The notes under the pieces are model-generated. The model worked only from the letters and a program-made list of their open reading frames with translations. It had not been told where the DNA came from and ran no database searches. Below, in pieces: positions 8,872 to 16,301 of a DNA stretch of 64,000 bases. Made by a program: the position numbers and the translations under genes. Position 1 is the first letter of the stretch, and each line of letters opens with the position of its first letter. Where the stretch lies: positions 1 to 64,000 of the forward strand of contig CAZFRO010000006.1 of the NCBI GenBank assembly GCA_964521425.1. Direction: 5' to 3'. The DNA comes from Joyebacterum sp964521425 (GTDB taxonomy: Bacteria > Joyebacterota > Joyebacteria > Joyebacterales > Joyebacteraceae).

Positions 8872-10035
8872 TCACGGGCCCCTCCTGTGGGCGGCCTGAT
8901 GATAGACATCGGCGTAGCGACCGGCAATCTCGCTGATGCCGTACCGTCGTCGGATGCTCTCTCTGGCTGCGCTCCCCATGTCTTCTCTCTTCGCAGTGCT
9001 CATTTCAAGGATTTCGGCCGTAGCCGCTGCAAGACGGCCGGGATCGCGCGGCGGAACTACGCGGCCATGCGAACCGACGATCTCGGCTGAGTCTCCGACG
9101 TCGGTCGTCACGCACGGAGTACCGGAGGCCATGGCCTCGCCGAGAACCAGGGGAAATGCCTCGCCGGATGACGAAGAAACGGCCAGAGTGGCCGTGGCGA
9201 CGATCCTCGAGATGTCGCTGCGCTGCCCGAGAAGGTGCACGAAGCTCTCAAGATCGTCAGTCCGGATCTGTTCCATGAGCTGCCGGTTCTCTTCATCGAC
9301 ACCAGAACCGCAGAGCAACACGTGGATGTCGGCGTGCTCGCGTCGCAGAAGTGCTATCGCGCCGAGTAGCGTGCGGTGGTCCTTCTGAGGATGGAATCGG
9401 CCTACATGTGCGACGAGTGGTGCGTCAGGCGGAATGCCGAGCTCGTCGCGGAGCCCCGCAGAATCTGCGTTCGTCGGTGAGAACTCATCCAGGTCGAATC
9501 CGTTGGGAATCACGATCATACGGCTCTCAGGATAGCCGAGCTCCGCGTGAGTGCGCAGTGATGCATTCGAGCAGCAGATGATGCGGCGCGGAAGCCATCG
9601 GGATACAGCCGAGCATGCACGGACGACAGCAAAGGTACGTCTCTTCGTCGTCGACCGGTCGTGCGTCGTGTGGTGTATTCCCCAGACAACAGGAATGCCG
9701 CCGGTTGTGCGTGCGGCGAGACCGCCGAGAAGATCCGAGTGATACATCCACGTCTGAACGACATCGGGCTTGACAGATCGGAGAATCGATCTCATGCGCA
9801 GGAATGCCGAGGGTGTGATTCGCCCTCGCGGCAGTCCGAGGCACGCGAGATTGAGACCGAGTTCCTCGATTAGTGGCCCGATAGCCCCGGCGTCTGTGAG
9901 CGAGATGACGGATGAGTCGATTCCTTTCCTCGTGAGGGTGCGGACCAAGCGATAGAGCATCCACTCCGCTCCGCCGGCCCCGAGTCCGCCGATTACATGC
10001 ACAACCTTGAGCTCGCGCGACTGCCCGTCCGTCAC
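8872..10035 (-). CDS. family 4 glycosyltransferase
   Basis: A 387-residue GT-B glycosyltransferase. The N-terminus has the typical HVIGGLGAGGAEWMLYRL acceptor-side loop. Later come VVWGIHHT near residue 115, VIPNGFDLDEF near 180, VAHVGRFHPQKDH near 215 and, near 320, SSSGEAFPLVLGEAMASGTP, which includes the E-x7-E nucleotide-sugar signature. The GTG start overlaps the stop of the upstream minus-strand glycosyltransferase by four bases (GTGA), so the two are co-translated. They run opposite to the rest of the locus, suggesting a separately acquired or inverted pair. Confidence 0.88.
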   Translation of the reverse strand: MTDGQSRELKVVHVIGGLGAGGAEWMLYRLVRTLTRKGIDSSVISLTDAGAIGPLIEELGLNLACLGLPRGRITPSAFLRMRSILRSVKPDVVQTWMYHSDLLGGLAARTTGGIPVVWGIHHTTHDRSTTKRRTFAVVRACSAVSRWLPRRIICCSNASLRTHAELGYPESRMIVIPNGFDLDEFSPTNADSAGLRDELGIPPDAPLVAHVGRFHPQKDHRTLLGAIALLRREHADIHVLLCGSGVDEENRQLMEQIRTDDLESFVHLLGQRSDISRIVATATLAVSSSSGEAFPLVLGEAMASGTPCVTTDVGDSAEIVGSHGRVVPPRDPGRLAAATAEILEMSTAKREDMGSAARESIRRRYGISEIAGRYADVYHQAAHRRGP

Positions 10036-11180
10036 GAGAGTGCCTCCCTGTAAAGCGCGAGCGTCTGCTCGACGATGATCTCTGAGGCAAACTCACGGCA
10101 GGCGAGATCCTGCGCCGCTTTTCCATAGCTGGCCCTGAGGTCCGGCGATTTGGCGAGGTGGATCATAGCCTCGGCGAGCGCTGGAGGATTCGCGATAGGC
10201 ACGAGGAGCCCAGTGACACCGTCAAGCGCGATCTCACGGCAGCCCGGAGCGTCCGATGCGATGAGAGCTCTTCGTGCGGCCGCGCCTTCGAGCAGGCTCT
10301 TCGGAAGCCCTTCGCGGATTGAGGGTAGAACTACGACGTGCGACTCTGCAAGCAATGGTTCGATCTTCGTTGTGAACGGGCGCCACTCCACAATTCCCGA
10401 GCGAGTGAGGTTCTCGAGCCATTCAACCGGAATCGCGTCCGGAGATCCCTCATCGGGTGCACCGACCAGCAGAAAGCGGGTATTCGGCAGACGTTTGCGC
10501 ACGAGCGCTGCGGCTTCGGCGAACTCGCGTACGCCCTTCGCCCAGAGCATGCGCGACGACATGAGGAATGTGACCGGGGCGCCTGCTAGCGGAAGCGGAA
10601 TGTTCACGAAGCGTTCCACGTCAACTCCGGAGCCGCGAATGAGGCGACATCTGGAACGCGCGAGAACACCCGAGGAAAGAAGCTTCTCCATGTCATTGTT
10701 GTTTTGAAAGACGGTGTACGCACGGCCACGGAGTGCGAATCGGTACCCCGCGAGCGCGGTGTGCTCGAGGGCACTTGCCGGAGAGAAGGCGTGCCCCAGA
10801 CCGGTGATGGCCTGCACAATTCCGCGAATCCTGAGGGTGCGCGCCGCCGTACCCCCTAAGATGATTGGCTTGATCGTAAAATGGTGCACGAGGGCGGGTC
10901 GAAGCGCTAGGTAGGTATTGAGAATGCCCGCAAGGGCGGTGCCGTTCGACGCAAGTGATGTGCTGCGCCGGTCTAGGTGCCAGAGCATGAACTTGGCTCC
11001 TTCGGACTGCAGAGCCTCTTCGTGCTGGCTGTCTGGAGCAATCGCGGTCACGGAGAGACCGAGATTAACGAGTCTTCTGATGAGGTTGCTTCTGAAGTTC
11101 AGTAGATACCAAGATGTGTTTGAGACGAGAGCGATGCGAGTGCCCTCGCGAAGAGAATCACCGCTTGTCCGTCGTGTCAC
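10032..11180 (-). CDS. family 4 glycosyltransferase, PglA/WbnK-like
   Basis: A 382-residue GT-B enzyme. The N-terminus NTSWYLLNFRSNLIRRL and the HHFTIKPIILGGTAAR region near residue 95 resemble transferases that add HexNAc to undecaprenyl-diphosphate-linked sugars, such as the PglA group. The C-terminal half has FLMSSRMLWAKGVREFAEAA, and a donor-site region near residue 270 ending VLPSIREGLPKSLLEGAAA with the E-x7-E pattern. The start is GTG at 11180 behind an AAGGCGG-like site. It begins the minus-strand operon and is divergent from wecB, with a 177-base intergenic region holding the promoters of both. The PglA-like comparison is by recall only. Confidence 0.85.
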   Translation of the reverse strand: MTRRTSGDSLREGTRIALVSNTSWYLLNFRSNLIRRLVNLGLSVTAIAPDSQHEEALQSEGAKFMLWHLDRRSTSLASNGTALAGILNTYLALRPALVHHFTIKPIILGGTAARTLRIRGIVQAITGLGHAFSPASALEHTALAGYRFALRGRAYTVFQNNNDMEKLLSSGVLARSRCRLIRGSGVDVERFVNIPLPLAGAPVTFLMSSRMLWAKGVREFAEAAALVRKRLPNTRFLLVGAPDEGSPDAIPVEWLENLTRSGIVEWRPFTTKIEPLLAESHVVVLPSIREGLPKSLLEGAAARRALIASDAPGCREIALDGVTGLLVPIANPPALAEAMIHLAKSPDLRASYGKAAQDLACREFASEIIVEQTLALYREALS

Positions 11181-11357
11181 TATCGGGCACCGCCTTTTCG
11201 CGTGAGCGTTATGCTACCTACAGTACCTTATTTCTGAACCAGCTCTATTGTCAATACCGAGGGAGGCGACAGTACATGTTTTGCTATTGCCTCGTCCTTC
11301 AGTTCCTGCTATCAGAGAATCTGCACATGGAACATACCATTCGGGAGACTTCGAGAC

Positions 11358-12521
11358 ATGCGAATTGCGCTTGTCGCCGGTGCGCGCCCCAACTTCGTGA
11401 AGATCGCCCCGCTCCTGCGGTCTTTGAAGAGGCACAGCGAGTTCTCTACAAGTGTTGTCCATACGGGGCAGCACTACGATGACGTTATGTCTGCCGCTTT
11501 CTTCAGAGATCTGGGAATCGCCGATCCTGACTTCAATCTGGCGGTAGGATCCGGTTCTCATGCTGCGCAGACAGGGCGTGTGATGATTGCCTTCGATGAA
11601 CTGCTCGATGAGGTCGCTTTTGACCTCGTTATCGTCGCCGGGGATGTGAACTCGACACTTGCCTGTTCCCTCGTAGCCGTCAAGCGGGGCGTCCCGGTCG
11701 CTCATGTCGAGGCGGGGCTCCGTAGCAACGACTGGTTGATGCCGGAGGAGATCAACAGGGTTCTTACAGATGCCGTGTCGGCGCTTCTGCTCACGCCGTC
11801 GCGGGACGCAGACGAGAATCTGATCCGTGAGGGGAGGAGCGCGAACGACATCTACTTCGTCGGCAATGTTATGGTCGACACACTCCTGCGATTCCGAGAG
11901 AAGACCGCCGAGCGCCGCGGTCTCATGGACAGACTCGGACTGCGTGAGCGGGGCTTTGCCCTTCTGACGCTTCACCGGCCCAGGAATGTGGACCGGCCAG
12001 AGGTCCTGAGGGAAATCATGAGCGCCGTTGTGGAAATCAGTCGGGACATCCCGGTGATCTATCCGGCACATCCCCGGAGCCGGGCGCGCATGAAGAGAGT
12101 GGGAGTCGCGGACATCATCGCCGGCGCGACAAACCTGCAGATTATCGATCCGCTCCCGTATCTCGATTTCTTGGCGCTTGAACGCTGGGCCGGGTTCGTG
12201 ATGACGGATTCCGGAGGCGTGCAGGAGGAGACGACAGTTCTCGGTGTTCCGTGTCTCACATTGAGAGACAACACGGAGCGCCCCATCACGATCACGCAGG
12301 GAACCAACAAGCTCGTGGGTATGGACCGATCCGTGATAGTGAACGCGGCGCGAAGGGCACTGAGCGATCACGCTAGGCCGTCCGCGCCTCTCCCGGAGCT
12401 GTGGGATGGGAGAGCATCCGAGCGGATAGCGTCAGTGCTGGCAGGCGAAAGTGAGAGGATTCTGAATCATGAACGTACCACTTCTCGACCTGAAGCGACA
12501 GTACAAGACTATCAAGAGTGA
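11358..12521 (+). CDS. wecB: UDP-N-acetylglucosamine 2-epimerase (non-hydrolysing)
   Basis: Interconverts UDP-GlcNAc and UDP-ManNAc in the cytoplasm, supplying ManNAc or ManNAcA for the glycan. The protein has the family start GARPNFVKIAPLLRSL, HTGQHYDDVMS near residue 35, VAGDVNSTLA near 92 and VAHVEAGLRSNDWLMPEEIN near 113. Near 290-320 come DSGGVQEETTVLGVPCLTLR and NTERPITITQGTN, the UDP-binding region. Its 387 residues are normal. GGGAG lies ten bases before the ATG. The 3' end overlaps the aminotransferase gene by 53 bases in another frame. Confidence 0.93.
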   Translation: MRIALVAGARPNFVKIAPLLRSLKRHSEFSTSVVHTGQHYDDVMSAAFFRDLGIADPDFNLAVGSGSHAAQTGRVMIAFDELLDEVAFDLVIVAGDVNSTLACSLVAVKRGVPVAHVEAGLRSNDWLMPEEINRVLTDAVSALLLTPSRDADENLIREGRSANDIYFVGNVMVDTLLRFREKTAERRGLMDRLGLRERGFALLTLHRPRNVDRPEVLREIMSAVVEISRDIPVIYPAHPRSRARMKRVGVADIIAGATNLQIIDPLPYLDFLALERWAGFVMTDSGGVQEETTVLGVPCLTLRDNTERPITITQGTNKLVGMDRSVIVNAARRALSDHARPSAPLPELWDGRASERIASVLAGESERILNHERTTSRPEATVQDYQE

Positions 12522-13575
12522 GATCGACGCGAGCATTGCAGAGGTTGTGGAGACCCAGGGCTTCAAGCTCGGTCCCAACGTGGCGCGGTTCGAGGAACTC
12601 GTCGCGGAGTACAGCGGAGCGAAGAGAGCGGTGGGTGTGGCATCGGGCACCGACGCGCTCCTTCTCGCACTGATGGCCTACGGCATCAGTGAGGGCGATG
12701 AGGTCATCACGACACCCTACACGTTCTTCGCGACAGCGGGGTCCATCTCGAGAAGCGGCGCAGCGCCCGTCTTCGTGGACATCGATCCTCTCTCCTACAA
12801 TATCGATCCCGCGCTCATCGAGGCGGCAATCACGGAGCGGACGAAAGCCATCATGCCCGTTCACCTCTACGGTCAGTGCGCGGATATGGATCCGATCATG
12901 GAGATCGCGGAGAAGCACAATGTGGTTGTCATCGAGGATGCCGCGCAGGCCATTGGCGCCGAGTATAAGGGGCGTCGGGCAGGGTCACTCGGACACATGG
13001 GCTGTTTCAGCTTCTTCCCGAGCAAGAACCTCGGTGGCTACGGTGATGGCGGCATGATCGTCACCGACAGTGACGAGAAAGCCGGCCTTCTCATCAGCCT
13101 GAGAGAGCACGGACAGACAGAGCTCTACCACCACTGGACGATCGGCATGAACAGCAGGCTCGATGCGCTGCAGGCGGCCGTTCTCATGGTCAAGCTCAAG
13201 CATCTGGATAGTTGGAGCGACGTGCGCTCCGCGAACGCCGAGTACTACAATGAGAGATTCTCGGGGTCATCGATCACGACACCCCATCGCGAAGAGAGCA
13301 ACCGTCACATCTACAATCAGTACATCATCAGGACCGGGAAGCGCGATGAACTGAGGGAGCACCTGAAGGAAGAGGGCATAGGAAACGCGATCTATTACCC
13401 GCTGCCTCTTCATCTTCAGAAATGCTTCGCGTCACTCGGACACGGCGAGGGAGACATGCCCGTGTCTGAGAAGGCATCACGTGAAACGCTCTCCATCCCG
13501 ATCTTCTCCCTTCTCACCGATGCGGAGAAGGACCACGTGGCAACGACGATCCTCGGGTTCGTGAATGGTGGCTAG
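12469..13575 (+). CDS. DegT/DnrJ/EryC1-type sugar aminotransferase
   Basis: A PLP-dependent aminotransferase making an amino-sugar nucleotide. Diagnostic pieces are GVASGTDALLLALMAYG near residue 60, the TPYTFFATAGSI segment, EDAAQAIGAEYKGRRAG near 155 and FSFFPSKNLGGYGDGG near 182, whose lysine is the expected PLP Schiff-base residue. The C-terminal part has RHIYNQYIIRT and IYYPLPLHLQKCF, as in WlbE/WbpE/VioA-type enzymes. The length of 368 is typical. The ATG lies inside wecB, preceded by GAGAGGAT, so the genes are translationally coupled. Next to wecB it may act on an N-acetylated hexose, but its exact 3-keto or 4-keto substrate is not readable. Confidence 0.9.
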   Translation: MNVPLLDLKRQYKTIKSEIDASIAEVVETQGFKLGPNVARFEELVAEYSGAKRAVGVASGTDALLLALMAYGISEGDEVITTPYTFFATAGSISRSGAAPVFVDIDPLSYNIDPALIEAAITERTKAIMPVHLYGQCADMDPIMEIAEKHNVVVIEDAAQAIGAEYKGRRAGSLGHMGCFSFFPSKNLGGYGDGGMIVTDSDEKAGLLISLREHGQTELYHHWTIGMNSRLDALQAAVLMVKLKHLDSWSDVRSANAEYYNERFSGSSITTPHREESNRHIYNQYIIRTGKRDELREHLKEEGIGNAIYYPLPLHLQKCFASLGHGEGDMPVSEKASRETLSIPIFSLLTDAEKDHVATTILGFVNGG

Positions 13576-13673
13576 TTGGCGTCTCGCCGTGCCGGAGTGC
13601 ATGGGCCCAAGAGGCGCTGAGTCGCCGGAGTGCGTGGACTCGGGAGTGCCAAGCAATTGGAGGGAGCGCCGCG

Positions 13674-14621
13674 ATGCAGGAAGCTGTCGCGGGCAAGTTC
13701 CTCGATCTGAGGTCGCCCAGAGGTTACCATCTCGGCTACGCGGCGTTCGCGAATCGCCGTGAATCCCGCGATGCGCTCGATCCTCAGCCGAGCGGGAGCA
13801 GACGGGAGAGTATAGCTCACTCCCCGTGGCTCATGGCGCGATCGGCCCTGGCCTGCCTTGAACTCTATCTCGAGAACGGAAACCAGGAGAGGCGTGCGGG
13901 ATTCGAGAGAATCGCGCATTGGCTCATTGATAACCACGAAGAGGAGCCCGGTGGTTTCCTCGGATGGCCGATGCCCATGGTCCCCCGGGCATTTCGTGGT
14001 GACCTGAGCGATGGGTGGTTCTCCGGGTCGGCACATGCGGAATGTATCGCTGTTCTTGTGCGTGCGGGAACGCTTCTGAACATGGAAGGCGCCCTCGACT
14101 GCGCACGGCGTGCCGTCATAGGGTTTGCGACGCCCGTGGAAGACGGTGGCTTCCTTCGCGAGGTGGGCGAGGAGGGGCACGAGGGAGGACTTGAGACCAT
14201 GGCGTTCGCCGAGGAGTTCCCGATTCCAGGGCGGGTATCGATGACGCTGGGCGGGCACGCGAGAGCCATGTTTGCTCTCTCCGATTTTGCGGCTCTGGAG
14301 GGGGATGATGGGACTCTGGCGCTCCTCGACAGGTACGCACGAGGGCTCGAGTACGTGCTGGACCGGTTTGATCTGGGCTTCTGGAGCAGGGCGGATCTGG
14401 ATTCCGGATGGAATGGGGTCAGAATAGCCTCACTTACACAACACACGGAACATGTCTTGCAACTCTCATTGCTGAGTGGCATCAAAGGGTGCTATGGCTA
14501 CGACTCGACGGCTGAGCGGTGGCAGACGTACGCGCGGCTCAGAGGACCCAGATGGAAATCCCGCCTGCTGGAGGGGCGATTCAGGATAATGAACCCCACT
14601 CTCCTATCTTTGTCGACCTAA
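13674..14621 (+). CDS. D-glucuronyl C5-epimerase C-terminal-domain-like protein
   Basis: The 315-residue protein resembles the C-terminal (alpha/alpha)-barrel domain of heparosan/heparan glucuronyl C5-epimerases, which turn polymeric D-glucuronate into L-iduronate. Matching regions are GWFSGSAHAECIAVLVRAG near residue 119 (epimerases: W-S-GMAQGQAISLLVRA), GGFLREVGEEGHEGG near 158 and TQHTEHVLQLSLLSGI near 257 followed by AERWQTYARL (epimerases: HTTHINQLQLLS...RW..Y). No signal peptide is visible, so it may act in the cytoplasm or on lipid-linked units. GGAGGG sits ten bases before the ATG. A uronate-binding or lyase-like role is the alternative. The family resemblance is good; activity is inferred. 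Confidence 0.65.
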   Translation: MQEAVAGKFLDLRSPRGYHLGYAAFANRRESRDALDPQPSGSRRESIAHSPWLMARSALACLELYLENGNQERRAGFERIAHWLIDNHEEEPGGFLGWPMPMVPRAFRGDLSDGWFSGSAHAECIAVLVRAGTLLNMEGALDCARRAVIGFATPVEDGGFLREVGEEGHEGGLETMAFAEEFPIPGRVSMTLGGHARAMFALSDFAALEGDDGTLALLDRYARGLEYVLDRFDLGFWSRADLDSGWNGVRIASLTQHTEHVLQLSLLSGIKGCYGYDSTAERWQTYARLRGPRWKSRLLEGRFRIMNPTLLSLST

Positions 14622-14648
14622 CACCCGCGCTTCTGGCACTGTTTAAGC

Positions 14649-14676
14649 TTTACAGTCTACACGCGTGTGCTATGTT
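14649..14676 (+). promoter_or_regulatory. sigma70-type promoter candidate before the phosphoglycosyltransferase gene
   Basis: TTTACA at 14649-14654 and TATGTT at 14671-14676 are spaced by 16 bases in the gap between the C5-epimerase-like gene and the WecA-like gene. Both boxes match four or five of six consensus bases, so this gene may be transcribed separately. Confidence 0.4.
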
Positions 14677-14720
14677 GTCTGGACGCTTTCTGAGGAACAG
14701 GAAAGGATAGAGTACAGAAC

Positions 14721-16067
14721 TTGGCTAGCATTCTCCATGCGCTTGTTACAGCAGTACTGGCCGGCGGGCTCGCGTGGCTCTTGATACCACCGGCGTCGAA
14801 GCTCGGGCTCAAGCTTGGGCTGGCCGATCTGCCGAGTTCTCGGCGGGTCAGGGCACGCCCCGTGCCGACCACCGGCGGGGTCACCATCTTCATAGCATTC
14901 GCTGTCGCAATGGTCGCATCTAGGCATCTTCTCGCCGGCGCCTCTCCGGAACTTGTCCATAAGGTGCAGGTTCTCCTCCTTGGGGGATCGGCGATAGTGA
15001 TCCTCGGAATGGTGGATGACCGCGTCAATCTGAGGCCGCGGACGAAGCTCATCGCTCAGACCATCATAGCTGCTGCCGTCGTGGCCGGCGGTGTCGGCAT
15101 CACTCACATTCGGTTCGTCGTAGGACCGACGCAGGACCTTGGCTGGGTCGCGTTCCCGTTGACGGTGTTCTGGTTCGTGGCTTTCATGAACGCCCTCAAT
15201 CTGATCGATGGTCTCGACGGCCTGGCGGGCGGTATCGCTGCGATAACGGCGCTCGGTCTCTTTACCGTGGGCGCCGTGAACGGCAACGCGCCCCTCTTCT
15301 TCATGGCTGCAGGACTTCTGGGTGCGACGAGCGGTTTCCTCGTCCACAACTTCGGAAGCGGTAATGTCTATCTGGGTGATGCGGGGAGCATGACGCTCGG
15401 GTTCCTCCTTGCCGGGGGAGCCGTGGTCGGCGCGCGAAGCGATGCGGCGAGTACTGCCCTTCTTGTGGCCGTTGCCTGCATGGCAGTGCCGATCTTCGAT
15501 ATCGTTACTTCGATCCTCAGGAGACGGCGCACGGGCAGAGGCATCATGACCCCTGACCGCTCTCATGTGCACCATCGTCTGATCCGGTTCGGTCTGAGTC
15601 CGCGGAGGACAGTGATAGTCCTTTGGGGAGTGACCATCTTCTTCGGCGGTCAGATGCTTGGCCCCTCGGCCGTGCACGGTGTCGTCTACGTCCTGTTGAG
15701 CTACGTTGCAGCGACCGTGGTCGGTAACATGGTGCTGACCCAGCGGCGCAAGAACATGAGGACCACCGCGCGGGACATCAGGGACGAGGTGCTCTATCTC
15801 GTGGGCGCTCGTGATCACGTGGGTGACGACGAGCCGAATGAAGAGCCCGGTCTCCGTGCGATGATCGTCGAGCAGATTCGCCGCGAGGCGCGCTACCGGC
15901 GGATGGTTCGGGCCGAGAACGGCGTGCCGCTCAGGGGTACAGGTGCTGCGCGGCGCGAGGCGCTTGTGGCCAGGGAGGCCAGGAATCCGGGCGAGCGTGC
16001 GGAACCGACGGAGTCAACACAGGAGTTTGCACTCGACGCTGAAGCTGAAGGCACCCGTCCCAACTAG
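14721..16067 (+). CDS. undecaprenyl-phosphate GlcNAc-1-phosphate transferase (WecA/TagO type)
   Basis: Starts the lipid-linked glycan by moving a HexNAc-1-phosphate from UDP-HexNAc to undecaprenyl phosphate in the inner membrane. It is a MraY/WecA superfamily protein with about eleven membrane segments. Family motifs are VPTTGGVTIF near residue 49, GMVDDRVNLRPRTKL near 95, NALNLIDGLDGLAGG near 155 with the key aspartates, YLGDAGSMTLGF near 215 and PDRSHVHHRL near 277, the HxHH-type loop. The start is TTG at 14721, since hydrophobic sequence begins at once. Residues after about 355 form a charged arginine/glutamate-rich tail that ordinary WecA proteins lack. Wzx/Wzy genes in the same region make it the likely initiating enzyme. 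Confidence 0.88.
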   Translation: MASILHALVTAVLAGGLAWLLIPPASKLGLKLGLADLPSSRRVRARPVPTTGGVTIFIAFAVAMVASRHLLAGASPELVHKVQVLLLGGSAIVILGMVDDRVNLRPRTKLIAQTIIAAAVVAGGVGITHIRFVVGPTQDLGWVAFPLTVFWFVAFMNALNLIDGLDGLAGGIAAITALGLFTVGAVNGNAPLFFMAAGLLGATSGFLVHNFGSGNVYLGDAGSMTLGFLLAGGAVVGARSDAASTALLVAVACMAVPIFDIVTSILRRRRTGRGIMTPDRSHVHHRLIRFGLSPRRTVIVLWGVTIFFGGQMLGPSAVHGVVYVLLSYVAATVVGNMVLTQRRKNMRTTARDIRDEVLYLVGARDHVGDDEPNEEPGLRAMIVEQIRREARYRRMVRAENGVPLRGTGAARREALVAREARNPGERAEPTESTQEFALDAEAEGTRPN

Positions 16068-16301
16068 ACGGCAGGGCGGAGGCGAAGGCAGCAAACGCGT
16101 TGCGAAACGACCCTTCCAGTGCTAATATCTCTAACTCCAAGTACATCCACCGTGAATCGTCGTTTTCGGCGTTGATTTGAACAGCGTCCACGCCAAGTAG
16201 CGTCGATCCCGGCTTGAATTGATCCTGGGCAGCGTCGATGTCGAATGGCATCGATCCCGAGTAGCGTTGTCGACGTATCCAGCAGTTGAGAGGAGCAAGT
16301 A
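16068..16301. other. 234-base intergenic region before ppdK
   Basis: No open frame with a ribosome-binding site is visible. Short motifs recur: AGTAGCG with CGATCCCG near 16196-16211, and the same two words in the opposite order near 16249-16266. A GAGAGGAG site at its end serves ppdK. No convincing sigma70 pair was found. Confidence 0.4.
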
